A DNA stretch of 64,000 nt from Glossina fuscipes (lineage: Eukaryota; Arthropoda; Insecta; Diptera; Glossinidae), in assembly GCF_014805625.2 (NCBI RefSeq), contig NW_024003855.1, positions 1,184,801-1,248,800 of the forward strand, in the 5' to 3' direction. Positions 21,740 through 34,094 of this stretch are shown piece by piece. Numbering within the stretch: the first letter of the stretch is position 1; the number at the start of each line of letters is the position of its first letter. The position numbers and the translations under genes are program-made. Under the pieces are notes generated by a model that saw nothing but the letters and a program-made list of their open reading frames with translations, made no database searches and was not told the DNA's origin.

Positions 21740-24214
21740 TTGTCTTTGCTTAATCCTAACTTACTTTACTTAATTTCTAACTTACTCTTTGGTTCCTCAA
21801 AGATCCTCCGTTCTTCAGGGAAGTGGCTGAATGGCCTGTTGGCGAAAGGACTTCGTTGTGGCGGGTGCTCCTCAGCGCCTACTGGTACGTCGGCGCCTGG
21901 AACGTTCGGCTGCTTAAAACTTCTTGCCAGCTGACGGTGATCACATACAGCTCCCCGTCTACCTGTAGATTTCCTTTAATGCGTGATATTTCATGAACTT
22001 TTGAACGTGTTTGTTTGACAACTAAAGACCCTTGCGCTGATGCGCTGTTTGTTGTTGTTGAGTCAACTGCGTGGTGGTGTTGGGATTTGACGATTGATGC
22101 TGCTGAGTACGTGTTTGTTGCATAATCTGCGTCGGTTGGTTTGGGGCTCGTTGGCTTGGCTGCTGATTAGAAGAAGTAATATTTCCACCTTTCAGTATTT
22201 CCCTTCATACCGCTCGGTGTAGGTGCATTGGAAGGAATTGGTTTAACTTCGTTTCATCAGAACTTTTTATTTCATTACCAGTGACTTTTTTGTTTCCAGT
22301 TGTTCCATTTTGTACGAACGCTATTGCTGGAGACATATCTGATGCCAGACGGCCTGTTCCAATCGATGAGCAGCCGTTAAAGTTGGCGTTAGTATTTTTC
22401 TGTGCATATCGCCTCTGCTGCATGGGCAGCACCCGATTAGTTGTGTAGTTATCGTCGTTATTGTTGTTGTTCTTGTAGCTGAATTCGGTGTAGTTGCTGT
22501 GATGTCATTATTATGATTATTATATTGTTGGGTACTGATTTCTGTTGGTACTTGCTGTAGTTGTTGCTGCTACTGCTGTTATTTAACAGTGTTGATAAAA
22601 CTGCAATGCAATGAATGTTGGGGTATGAACTCGATCTGCTGTTGATGATTTTTTTTATTACTGTGCCCAGAATACTGCTGCGGTTGCTCCTGATGAGTAA
22701 TAGAAACTGTGATTTTCTGCTGTGGTTGTGGTGTTGCCCGTGCTGTTGTTATAATAAGTTGCTGTTGACGGAAAGTCCCATCAGCACACTTGTGCCTTTG
22801 GCTTTCCGACATTGGAACGTCGGATCGCTGGTCAGTAGGTACGGGTGGTGTGTCAACATTCGCCACTATAGAGGTCGAGATTTGTTGAACTGATCCTGGC
22901 GGTGGGTGAAACCTTGTCACGGACGTTGCCTCTTCGAAATCTATAGCTCGTTTGTGCTTCCGGCGCGCGTGGCTTGCCTCGTAGGCCGCTAGGGACCCCG
23001 ACTCTATCAGTTTACTTTATTCGCTTTGACTGGTGGCGTAGGGCGTTGTGGACCCCGACTCTATCAGGTTAACTCGTTTGATGTGACTGACCTCTTAGAC
23101 CGCTGTAGACCCCGACTCCTCCTTGGTCATTGTTGCTAGTCTCGTAAGCTGCTATAGGCTCCGACTTTACCAGATATGGTTTGAAATTTGAGGCGTGGCA
23201 CCGTTGGCTTCGCTGAGGACGACTGATTGTAGACTCGGAGAATGCATTCCTATCCTTGCGAGCTTCGTTGCATGGCAGGTGTAGATTTCGGTGGGTTTGA
23301 GGACTGTGCTTCGTATCGCTGCGCAGTGGGGCTTCTAGGATAGCTTCGTTGGAAAGTGGGTTACCGTTATTAACTTTCCGCACGAAAGAAGACCGTTGCG
23401 TTGGTGTATCATATGTCTCGTTGCAGCGGGTCGATGTATGGTAGTTTCGTTGGATTGGCTGGTTAGGACTTGGACTTGGTTTCGCAGGGGACCTGTCTGG
23501 TAGAGTTACACATTGAAGGCATGGTGTGTTCCATAGTTTGGCGGATACTACTCTTCATGAGGCAGGTTCATCTTGAGGTCCGTTTGGATCCCCTTGCTGG
23601 TGATCCAAAGTAGTCTCCCTGTTGGCAGCGGTTAATGGTTTGTACGCCTCGTCGGCCGCAGATCCAGCAGTGCACGACCTAGGTACACCATCGGCACGCC
23701 GTCGTCGTATTTATTCGCCTCTCATGTGGAATTGGGTCCGAAGCCCACGCCCTGTTGATCGGCGGATCGCGGCGTCGGGCGTGTGGTTGAAATTATCGGT
23801 TTCTCGTGGGACTTCACGTGACATGTTTCCCGTCGGAATCGCCTCGAAAACGCTAGAAGCTCCATCAGCTCGGCCAAATGTGTGAAATCTTGGCGCCGTA
23901 TGTACCACAGCTAATCGAGGTGCGCATTCGTATAGAAGTGCTCTAATTTTTGCTCAAGGCCAGCACATAGTCTTGAAATTTCTGTATGCCTCTGCTAGCT
24001 CTTCGACCCGCTCGATGAAGGCAAGCGGCTCTCTATTGCCAGTAAAGTTAAGTATGTCGATTCGTTCGATGACAGGTCTCGTGTCGGTCGCTGTCGGGAA
24101 AACTTGGTGTGCTCCGCAGATCGGGGTGGCGAGCTGAATCATTTCGCTGGCGCTGTTGGTTGGTGCCGATGATCGTTGTTTAGTGAGCGTCTCCCGCTCC
24201 ATCTGTAGTTCCAA
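21740..24214 (-). pseudogene. Gag-like region of a Gypsy-type element (G1), broken
   Basis: The minus strand from ATG 24214 starts [20 protein letters not shown] and contains [18 protein letters not shown] and VEELAEAY. The capsid-start pattern (I..L..F.G.RE....F...VEEL) is typical of Ty3/Gypsy Gag. A stop follows at about 23954. Further minus-strand frames at 23711-23908, 23069-23383, 22579-22920 and 22205-22432 continue the protein with frameshifts. The downstream part is rich in Gln from CAG/CAA runs (about 22020-22770) and contains a short peptide repeated in tandem. No protease or RT is seen before 21410. Family assignment is by pattern only. Confidence 0.5.
22992..23172 (-). repeat. Tandem repeat of about 48-58 bp in the G1 gag region
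   Basis: GACCCCGACTCTATCAG or a variant recurs at about 22994, 23051, 23108 and 23157. On the minus strand it encodes a repeated peptide of the LIESGSLAAYEAS type. The spacing is irregular, so the units have diverged. Confidence 0.65.
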
Positions 24215-27200
24215 TACGAGTGTAATAATGTCGGGCTAACGTTGAAGTCATGATCTCAGGAAAGTAGTTAAGTTAAAGTTAATAACTGTCCTGGGCGCTT
24301 TGAATATTGGTTTCTTTATTATTTTTTTTTTGTTCTTATATTTTGTTTGTTATCTCCTTTTGTTTACTTGTTTTTTTTAATCCTTTTTTTTGGTTTATTG
24401 TCCTTTTTTCTTTTAAAAGTATTTTCTCTGGCCCGTACAAATTTGTAAGGGGATTAGTAGCCTATATATGTATTTGATTGCTATTTGCAACAAATTTCAT
24501 AATTTCAGAAAGATGTATTGCATATAGATTGTAAGTTATAGAGGGAACAATTCTAGTATACATTTTTTCTCTTTTTTTTTCTTATCACGTTACGAGTACC
24601 TTGAGCTGTAGGTACTGGGGTATATGTATAGGTGTAATAATACTAATTTAATTAATTAATAATAATAAAATTACTCATTTCACAACAGTTAGAGGAAGTG
24701 TAGTGAGGATGAAAAAAAAGAAAAGTTCAGTTCAGTTAAAATTGGTTTGGGGAGTAAACGAGATGGCATTAAGAGTTGTGAGGAGCCAAAGTCGTCCCTC
24801 ATTTTGGCCTCACTCGTTCTCCGTCTCTGGTGGGCGGAGAGTGCTAGTTTAAGCTAGAGAATAACTTAGAGAATAGAATAGAGAATAAGAATAGATTAAG
24901 AATAGGGTAGGATAGAATTGAGTTTATTGAGTGATGTTGACAGCGACGGCTCGCTCGCGATTTTGAGATAATGAATAAAGTGTGAATTCTTACAACCGAC
25001 CAAGTATATTATAAATATCTTGTGTTTTCAGGGCCTAGCCTCAGAGATACGTGCTGAAAGGCCTCACAGAGTTTAACAAGAGAAATTTTTTATTCTCACC
25101 TTAACAATGCTGAACCGCTTTGGGGATCGGAATAGAAAATGCTTTATTTGCTCGGTTGGCTGTTTGTTCCGCTGGTAATAGTAGTGGTAGATGATTTGAA
25201 ATTCTTGCGGAGCGGACTCAACTATTTTTTTCCCTTTTTATTTTTTAATTTAAGTACTAGCGATCTGATAGTGGGTAAGAAAAACAACGTGACGGTTATG
25301 TTTCGCACAACCCTACTCATATCGTGTTTTTTTTGTTTTCCTTTTATTTGTTTACTTTTGGTTTGTTTCCTTCCAGATATAGTCACATCGGATAAATTAT
25401 AAGCGAGGAGTTTTGTTTGTAAAGATTCACGTATCCTATATTATATATGGCTGACATTTGTATAACATTTCGAAATGTGCAAAATGATATGTAGTATATA
25501 GGTCGCACGACATTGAGGGAACAGTTCTTCCATTTTTCCTGTTTTTTTTATTATTTCCTTAAAGTCGCTAAACGGTCCCTGACGTGCTTGGACTTGAATA
25601 ATGATCTTTTAGGGTTGAGTTTTTTTTCTTTAGCTATTGTTGCTGTTTTTGTTGATGGTGATGGTGGTAGCCTGGGCGTTTTCTTTCCTTCTTATAAATT
25701 TTTCGCTAGTACCGAGTTTTGTTGTTTTTATTACTTTTTTCAAGGGCACACGCCAGTATATACACAACACATTCAGCCAATTTTAAACAAAATACATTCC
25801 TTTTAACGTCCAGCAGGAGACACGTGTGAATAATAAAGATTTATGCGCTTTTATCTACTTTGCAACCTGTTGTTGTTTTCAGAATTTAACGCGTTATTTT
25901 AAAAAGAAAACAGAAAAAATTTTACAAATCTTGCACGACGAATGTGCAACGAATAAAACCCAAACAATGACCTCCACTTTGCTTGTTAATATAATCTTTT
26001 AATTGAAGTCCAAAACTAATTGCAGTTTATTATCGGCTATTTGTCATTACAAGATGTTTTTATTATCAAAAGTTTTATAATCCAATAAAAACCGAATTAC
26101 AATTTGAATCAAACTATCCTTAATAATTCTTTAAAAACATTTTCTTGACTGGTAATCTGTTTTAACTTTTTTTCGATAATTCTTTTACGTAAAGTTGGTG
26201 TCTCTTTTTTGTTTTTGGGAAAAACATTAGCGCAAATTACGAGTTTCACTTATGGTTCTCGATTTTTAAAGAACTAGAGTTTATCGAAAACCATTTTTTA
26301 TCACATTTAAATGCAATACGGGTTTTTTAACCGATCATCTGATGATTTCTAAGTTTACTCATTTTTCTTTTTATTATTGTTTTTCGTTATTAGATTCACT
26401 GTTCGTTTGCTTTGTTTACAGAAATCCTCAGAGTTCCTGGTTATTATCGTTTATTTGGCAAAGCTTCAAGTCCATACTAAATCTAAAGCCTTTTATTTAA
26501 ACTATTTTAATTGTTTTAAACTATATATATCTACTTTTGACATTGCTTGGAGTTTTGAACTTTCATCTTAGATTGATTTTTTTTCCCGTGTTTTATTTTT
26601 TTTAATCTTTTTTTTCTTTTTTATAGTTATATCGATTTTCAATCTTCATTAAATCTTTTTTTTCTCTTATGTTCTCAGTTTTCACATTTTCTGTGGCGTT
26701 GATTGCTTTATGCAATTGTTAATTTTTCTTTCTTCTTTTTCACTCTCAGGTAATAAAACGATAACTATTTTTTGATCTTATATTCGCTTAACGCTGTATT
26801 TTTATAAACTCCTTGACTATTTACAAAGTAACATTCTCGCACCCTTCTTTTCCGTCTAGCACCATACTCCTCTGCCTCTTGCTGTTGCCAATTCGCTCTC
26901 AACTTTCTATGGTTTTCTTTGCTCAACGGTATTTAGGCCACTATGTTGCGGTACTTTGATTTACATGGGCTCTTATGGGTCTCTGCGTACATGGCATCGT
27001 TGTTGCTTACCTATCACAAGCACTATATTCTTTACCGTTTTCTTGGTTGCTTGTTTAAAATGAAAACTTTTACTTTTCAGCTTCTGAAAATAAAACGCAA
27101 TTTTTTAGTTTTCACAAAAGCAAATTAATTTCTAATATTTTGTACTTAATTACACGTCGATTTGAAAGTGCTGAAGATACGTCCTCACTTATTCGCCTCA

Positions 27201-27345
27201 GCTGGGGGACCTATACCGAAATATCTACGCTAAAATAAGATGCGTTAACTGCAAACGTTGAATCCTGAATCTCCATATTTGCACTTTATAATACACAGAA
27301 ATGTTGAGAAGGACTGGAGTTTGGCAACTCTGTCGCGCGGTATAG
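24215..27345. other. AT-rich stretch, possible leader or LTR of G1
   Basis: No gene is recognised in these 3.1 kb. It is dominated by T-rich runs, and the plus-strand frames at 25139-25402, 25513-25806 and 26377-27128 are low-complexity. On the minus strand GCGCCCAGGACAG (plus 24285-24297) lies about 70 bp before the G1 gag ATG and resembles part of a primer-binding site. If so, an LTR would lie to its right, but I could not find its ends. Confidence 0.35.
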
Positions 27346-27827
27346 TCGTCTATATTTTGTGTCGGCAATTAATATTTTAATTTCTTGTTTAATTTCGTGG
27401 CTATTTTGCCCTATAGTGTGTGAATTTATAATATACTTTGAGAAGAAAATAGGTGAATTCAAAGTAAAAGAAGTATTTTTCCTTTACACTTTGTTGATTG
27501 GATTTTTGCAAACAAAAATTTGAGCTCAGATATAAATCTCTTTTATTTTTGTTTTGTTTTTTTTAATCTTTTTTTCTCTGTATATTTTTTCGGTGTTTGT
27601 AGTTTGTATTGCTTTCGATCTCTTGTTACAGTGTCAACGCAACAGAGAAGTTTTGCTCAAATTGGTTGATAAATTTTTGTGATTGGACATGGAGTCTTTA
27701 TGTACACCTTGTCGGGCGAAAACGGGCCCGGAATCTGAAAGATTTGTTAAACTTAGTGTGGTGGATTCTTTTGAATTTTTCTCCTTTTTGTCCTAACAAT
27801 TCACTTCTTTCTTTTCGTTGACTTGGC

Positions 27828-28884
27828 ATGGAGTGCTTATATGCGCCATGTCGCGCAAAAACGCATAGATTCGTTTCTTGTTGGCTTTTCGACCGCTTTA
27901 GCCATGCAAAGTGTGCCGGCATTGTCGGCCGTGCTGCCAATGCAGTCGTTGACCTTTCGAAGGGATTGCAATGGTCATGTCCTGACTGTAGGAAGCGGGA
28001 CATAGACTTCTACAAATTGTTCACGGAGACGAGAAATAGTTTCTCTGAATTGAGTAAAAATCTCGGCTCCTTGTGGGAAAAGTTTCAGATCATTAAGACT
28101 AGGTTTGATGAGTGTCGTTTTATTGAGCATTCCTCTTCTTCCAAAGCTAGTAAAATCACAACTCGTAGTGTAGCGTGTGGTACGTCACCTCTAATTCCTC
28201 CTAAGTCCGTTTCGTTGGTGCAAGTTAGCGCTTCCATAATGTCCTCAAAGAACGTTAGCGTGTCTGATATGGCTGAGTCGGCCTGTAACAAAAAGGTTAC
28301 AAATAAGCCGGCAAGTCTTTAAGTGGTTTAAGCTATGCTGAAGTGGCAAGAGTATCGCCTCCTAGTGGCGTCACTGATGAACTCAGGCGTCATCGCCTAA
28401 AACTAATAAAGAGCAATATAAATCATCCTCTCCCCCCGGCTGTTCGAGTGTGAGCGCTCGTCACCAAACTGGGCATGCCGCAGAAGCCGCTGCATTGGTA
28501 ACCCCATCTATATTCTCCCCAACTCAAAACTCCCCAGTCGTGAACCCTACTGCTCCTAGCTGTAATGACATTTGCTTGACGGCAGTTCCTCTCAGAAAAG
28601 CAATATTTGTGTCAAGACTGGCACCCGATACATGTGTGGATAACATGAAAAGTCGTCTGGCGCAAAAGTCCCATCAATCAATCTAAAGCGGGTTAGTATT
28701 TTTAAATTGGCTCCGTCTCAATCTAGAGCAATCGCTTCTTTTAAAATTCTTGCTTCGACTGAAAACATTGATATGTTGTTGGATAAACCACTGTGGCCAG
28801 TTGGATCCTTAATAAAGAAATTTATCCCTCGTGATCGTCCCCTTGATACTAAACCAGTAGTCCTGTCGGCTTCAAAAAGCTAAA
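27828..28884 (+). pseudogene. ORF1 with PHD-type finger (B3), broken
   Basis: ORF1 begins MECLYAPCRAKTHRFVSC and continues FSHAKCAG...LQWSCPDCRKRDIDF. This is a C4-H-C3 PHD-like zinc finger at residues 3-55, though one Cys of the second pair is Phe here (CWLF against CLLC in B4). PHD-type fingers in ORF1 are known from CR1-group LINEs. The frame is open to 28322. The C-terminal RNA-binding-like part is readable in other frames at 28450-28686 (AVPLRKAIFVSRLAPDTCVD) and about 28700-28860. Confidence 0.83.
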
Positions 28885-28885
28885 T

Positions 28886-29316
28886 GTGTCTTCAGGTTCA
28901 CTATCTCTCATTTATCAAAATGTTAGGGGCCGAAATATAAAAATTCGTTCTACCTTCCTAAATTCAGGGGGCACGGAGTTCTCCGGTCTGACCTTCACTG
29001 AAATTTGGTTAAAACCTGATCTAGATTCGTCTAAACTTTTCCACAATTCTTTCCAAGTTTTTAGGAATGATTGGGTCGCATTGGTGATGGTGGATTAATT
29101 GCCATATCTTCGTTATTTCTGTCCAAATCAATTGAATTTTCTACTACTCCTGACGTTGAATTTATCGCCATTCGAGTGAAAATAAACGACTATTTATAAC
29201 CTGCTCCTATATTCCCTTAAATTCTGATATCTCCATATATAAGGAACAGGCCGCCTTCATTTGTGAAGTGGCCAAGCAGTCGAAACCCTCAGATTTGGTA
29301 GTTGCGTTGGGAGACT
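28886..29316 (+). pseudogene. ORF2 endonuclease, 5' part (B3)
   Basis: This is the start of ORF2 (SLIYQNVRG, FTEIWLKPDLDSS). The catalytic-Glu motif TETW of B4 is TEIW here. A frameshift follows at about 29070-29090. The sequence stops inside the GDFN motif, where G2 is inserted (GACT target). Confidence 0.8.
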
Positions 29317-29433
29317 TAACGATGGCTCCTGTGTCCAGAAGAGTGCTTCAGGGTAACAATTGCTGAGACTTGCTTTTGAAATCTCTTATAAGCCTTTCTC
29401 CTCTGTCGAAGCATAAGTTTTTTTCTATATTTT

Positions 29434-29810
29434 CTATATGTGCGCTCGGCTTTTTTGAATTTCAGCGCTGAGTATTTCATGGCGTTTCTGATGGTAGCCT
29501 GCGATCCTTTGTGCCAAGCTTCTACGTGGGGTGACGTCTTGCTCCGTTAGTGTTTCTTCCCATCTCCCTTCTCTCCGTAATATCATTACTGCTGCTGTTC
29601 CGGGTGTTGTATCGTCTGGCGGGGGTTCCCAGCTTGCCTCGCCAATCTGGTGTTTTCCGACGGGGGTAGCGCGCAATAGCTCTCCTTCATTCCGTACGCA
29701 AAACAATCCATTTTGTGGAAAAGACACTTGCATCGACCTTCCTTAGCGATTTCTGCGGTATTTCTCAGCAAAGCATCACCGGGCATCCTACAAACATAAC
29801 ATACGCTCAA
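29434..29810 (-). pseudogene. Unidentified coding-like remnant in G2
   Basis: Two overlapping minus-strand frames (99 and 74 codons) have good complexity: NGLFCVRNEGELLRATPVG and RNTAEIAKEGRCKCLF. They sit where gag would be expected in G2. I do not recognise a domain, and the overlap means at most one is real. Confidence 0.3.
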
Positions 29811-31117
29811 GTGGAACGGTGAGTGGCAGAAGAAGGTGTTCTGCGCCGTATTTACCGCGACTGCTGGCGCTTGCCTGGAAAGATGGTGTTCCGCCGTGGT
29901 CCTTGTGGGCGTTGCAGCTTGTTTTAGCTGGCCGTCACGTGACGTTTTGGGCTGAAGCTGGCGTCGGTCTTCTTGACGCTTATTTGTATTGTAGGTGTTT
30001 GCCTACCGAACCGTGTCGCTAGAGACTCGTCTGCCGTTTGCGAGGTATTAATTGTGCCGATGTTCATACAAGGTAACACCCTCCTGAAATGCTGCGAGGT
30101 TAACCCTATCCTAGCGAAGCAAGAAAAGGGAATGAGGAAAACTCAAAACCAAACTTCCCGAAGTGAAACTCAGAGAAAACGAGCGTACTGTTTGAGCTCC
30201 AGGGCGTGAAAATGGACGATTATTAGAGACAAAAGTGTCAAACAAAAAGGGAAGTAGAAAGCAGAAAGTTACAATGCAAAATTCATTTGCCTTTATCAAG
30301 TCTTACTGTATTATTCACTCTGCCCCTTTCTGTGGTGCCCCCTTTTTTTTATATGGGGGAGGTGTGTGAAAGCAATCAGTGTGGTGATAATGTTACTAAT
30401 GTATTTATGTATATATTAAAAATTATTCATTTCACAAAGCTAAAAAAAAACGAAATTAAAGAAAGGAAAAGAAAACAGAAACAAACTAATTTGTGTTCCT
30501 ATATTTTCTTTGTGGTGTATGATTGTTTAATGACTAAAAATCTGTCTTCCTTTACACTTATTCTACTCCTTTAATTTGATGACGAAGCCAAAATATACCT
30601 TTTTTTCCTCTTTTTTTTCACAGGATATGTGTAAATGCGTTTGGAGTAATATTTAATGTTACTAATTTTCTTTTCGGAATCTTACTAAATTTTCTCATTT
30701 ACGCTTTCAAGTGCACGTTACAACTTCTGCACTTGTTTACAATAGTAGACTTAAATTATCTTTATTATTACTACTGTCATTTAAGCAGATATATTAAAAG
30801 GACAAATATGCAGGCTTTATCTTAACTGTTAATTTAATAATTGCTTTGTTGTGTTTATTTTATTTAATAAGGGGTTTGTTGTGTTTATTCTTGTATATTT
30901 TTTTTCTAGTTCCACCGAAGCGGAGCACGATGCAGGTGCACGCTTGAGGTTCGTTTTCGTTAATATAATATATATTATATTAGTACATACATTATATTAA
31001 TTCTTTAAAAGGAATAATCAACACATCCGAAAAAAACCATGAAATCCCTTGCAAAGGAATCCTTGCCTCTACCGAGCACAAAAAGTCCCTTGCTTTCGAT
31101 TAATTCGGTCCGTATTT

Positions 31118-31632
31118 CGTTAGGCGCCATTTATTATTTAATGCAACCGCGACCAACGCTTATCAAAAATGAAAATTGGAAAAAAGGAATTAAAAATAAA
31201 AATTGTATTTAGTTATCCGGGCTATATTTACGTTGGGCACCATTTATTTATTTTAAGATCGACCAACGCTTATCAAAAATGAAAATTGGAAAAAAGAAAT
31301 TAAAAATAAAAATTGTATTTAGTTATCCGGGCTATATTTACGTTGGGCGCCATTTATTTATTTTAAGAGCGACCAACGCTTATCAAAAATTAAAATTGGA
31401 AAAAAGAAATTAAAAATGGAAATTGTATTTAGTTGTTTCGGGTTTGTGTTGGGTGCCATTTTTTTTATTGTAACAGCAACCAACGCTTATTAAAAATTAA
31501 ATGGAAAATTATTGAAATGTCTGGTAGTTTGTATTTCGTTGGGCGCCATTTATTTATTGCGACCAACTTTACTTGGATTTAAAATTAAACGAACTAGTTA
31601 TTCGGGTTACAGTTTCCGTTGGGCGCCATTTA
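31118..31632 (-). repeat. Six tandem units, each with a primer-site-like motif
   Basis: The plus-strand motif CGTTGGGCGCCATTT or a variant occurs at 31118, 31231, 31341, 31447, 31538 and 31618, at intervals of 113, 110, 106, 91 and 80 bp. Each unit also carries GACCAACGCTTATCAAAAAT or a variant and an A-rich segment. CGTTGG and CCAACG within each unit could pair. Confidence 0.85.
31617..31628 (-). other. Primer-binding site, tRNA-Lys type
   Basis: Reading the minus strand, TGGCGCCCAACG begins 9 nt after the LTR end. This is the start of the tRNA-Lys(1,2) primer-binding sequence used by some retroviruses and by Osvaldo-type elements. It is the first of six similar motifs in the leader. Confidence 0.6.
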
Positions 31633-31637
31633 TTCAT

Positions 31638-34094
31638 TGTAACATGCGGCTAAGCTCGGCTTGCGGTAGAGCAATTGCAACACCTGAAGGTGGTGTGCTG
31701 TGCCGCATGACAATAAAATAAAAGTAAAAAAAATAAAAAAAATTTGAAACATTTAGATAAATTTCAAGATCATTCCAACCAAGGGACATTTGGTCCATAA
31801 AACGGTGCACGACCGTTTGTAAAGTCTGTTGCCCGTCGTTCGTCGGTCCGGTTCTAGTCTGTCGGTAACTGTCCATAGTCCCCCTTACTTCCCCTTACGC
31901 ACGCACGCCACCACGCACTCCCGCCAGGGCGGTACCGTGTTTCGCTTTTAAGTTTATCGCCAAGCGGCTACAAATTACAAAGTTTTGTTTTTTTTTCTTT
32001 TTAATACCGCTGGCCTTCAAATCTATAACTACGAATACCTGACCGTTGGATAATGGTGAGCCAGCTAGAGGGGTGGCATCCCCGTGGCAGGCCCACGCTG
32101 GCTGCTCCAGGTGCTAACGTCGTACAATATCGGTTGTGGCTGCAGTGCACCAAGATTGTCGTCTCTATTAGGCAAAGCGGCTGGCAGGTCCGGCAGCGAA
32201 GCTGTTGTTGTTCCGGAAATTGTCTAACCAGAGACAAAATGCAGCGGCAAAGATGATTTTTCCTAACCTGTAGTAGTGCCAGGCCTTATCGTCTATTAGC
32301 CAAACGAAAAGAACCGCTGCGTTTTCTTTTTTGTTGTTTTTCTGATTTTGATCCTTTCTCCAAAAAGCAACTATTTCAGTAGTAGCGGCGGCAAATGGTG
32401 TAGTGATAAGCAGTTGTTTATTAAATATTTTTAAAACATCCTCTAATTTTTCCTTAGAAACTATACTTTTTTTTTATTAATTTTTACACGTTTTTCCGTT
32501 TACTCACAGTAAGTAAGTTAATTTCTTTGGAATCTTTCACTTCTTAATTTCTTGATCCACTTCATAGGCAACTTTGCTGATACCTTTGTTTACCTTTTCA
32601 CTCAAGTATTTCTAGCAAACCGTAGTAATAAAACCTGTAAATATTTTATTTTCACTGTTTATTGATTTATTATAAATTTTCGACAATTTTACAAAGCAAA
32701 TTTCTTGACATTAGTTACTTAGGAAACCTCTTTCATTTATTTAGTAAAAAAACAAATCCACTGGCCAGGTTTTTTTTTCTTTCTTGTTTTGTTTCTCATA
32801 AATACTATAAAAGCATTTATATGTGAAAAAAAAAGATTCACTTATTGCTGTTCGTTGTAACTAGATGTATGTATATTTAATTTATTATTTATATACCTGT
32901 ATACACAGATATTATTTATTCTTTCATCATGTACACAGGTAATTTATTTAATAATAGTAAAAAGGTTGTCTAATGTTTACAACTACGTCCACACTTACAC
33001 ACATATAATTTTCTTCCATATATCTTATAAAGCATCCTAAACGAAAATGGTATCTTCAACCGAAATGGTGTGTATTACAACTGCTTATAAATTGCGAAAC
33101 CAAACGCACAATGTTAAATTCACAATTCTAACATTTATTAGTTTTTCATTTGTTTATTTCTTCATTTAAACAATAAAAAAAGGAGTAGGAAAACTTAAAA
33201 TTTTTCTTTCTTTTAAAAATTTTCTTTAGTGCAGGCCGCTACTTTCCTACGTCACACTTAGCGTTCGAAGAGAATAAGCGACTCTCTTGCGATCGAGCCT
33301 TTTCGAGCACTTTCATCTCTTAAACTTTCCACACTCATGCAACTAACTGAGAGTTTACCGAATTCTCTTTTTTCTTCTCTCTTCCTTTCCTCTCTTTTTT
33401 TTTTTTAAAGCATCTGACAAAACATGCATATGAACAGACAGAGGTCAACGAATGTCACACGGAGTTTAAAGTTTTTTTTTTCTTTTTTTGCTGCCCACGA
33501 ATTTTACTAATAGGAGTTTGCATATTCTAAACCCTTTGATGTTTGTTGTTGTTCTCTTTTTAGCTAAATTGTGCTTATCAATATTTTGGTATTTAACGCA
33601 ATTATTTATATAAAAATTTTTTTTATATTTATAGGAATATTGGTGTATGTTTAACGAGCACGCCTTGATTCTTTTTTTTACTTTGCAATGTTACCAAATT
33701 AGTATTTATTAAAAAAATTAATTTTTGAAACAATTTAGTTAAGAAACAAAACAATTCTTTTTAGTTTATGGTTATTTTCTTTTAACAGCAGTGTTTGGCT
33801 TTGTCTTATTAATCCAGGTTTTCACAAAACTCATTTTGTACGGTTTCTTTTAAATTTCCGTTTAATCTTTTTTAAATTCCTGACCGTCCACTCCTGTGGT
33901 TAAAGCTTGCCTCCCTTTTGCGATCTGCAAACGAGAGAAAACCACCACTGAATTTCTTCGCATGATTTTTCCCTCTCTCTGCTCTTTTACATACCTAACG
34001 GCTAGCCGCTATTATGCAGAGATTATTATTATGACATACGTGGTAAAAGCGGACTGACAGACACCCTCCCTGAATTTTATTCGCGGACGTTACA
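31638..34094 (-). repeat. 5' LTR of G2 (about 2457 bp)
   Basis: It begins TGTAACG (34094) and ends CATGTTACA (31638), giving TGTAAC/GTTACA inverted ends. Shared blocks with the solo LTRs are GGGTGTCTGTC near the start, CGGCTAGCCG and one TCGCATGATTTT palindrome half, an exon-like block (about 32000-32260), GACTATGGACAGTTACCGAC (about 31865), and TTATTGTCATGCGGC then CTCTACCG near the end. A length above 2 kb recalls Ulysses of Drosophila virilis (known LTRs of about 2.1 kb). Confidence 0.55.

Larger units (their letters stand above)
29317..34094 (-). mobile_element. G2, long-LTR Gypsy-type derivative nested in B3
   Basis: The flanking B3 sequence shows the 4-bp target duplication GACT (29313-29316 and 34095-34098), so this is an insertion with both ends. 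On the minus strand it starts TGTAACGTCCGCGAATAAAA at 34094, like the solo LTRs. It contains a 2.46-kb LTR, then a primer-binding site, a leader of tandem repeats and about 1.7 kb of internal sequence with a coding-like remnant. The left end reads TAACGATGGCTCC, close to an LTR end TGTAAC lacking 2 nt. No pol domain is seen, so it is internally deleted or a non-autonomous form. Confidence 0.6.

Noticed and set aside
25139..27128. Several 60-97 codon plus-strand frames
   Set aside because: They are T-rich, membrane-like low-complexity translations without homology or consistent codon use, in a stretch with no other coding signal.
27297..27345. LINE A 5' end near GGCAACTCTGT before B3
   Set aside because: The match to the family A start is only about 11 nt and the following bases do not continue the 5' UTR.
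31118..31632. CRISPR array
   Set aside because: The repeated motif has tandem-repeat spacing, and its 'spacers' are near-identical A-rich segments rather than unique sequence. The sequence is eukaryotic.
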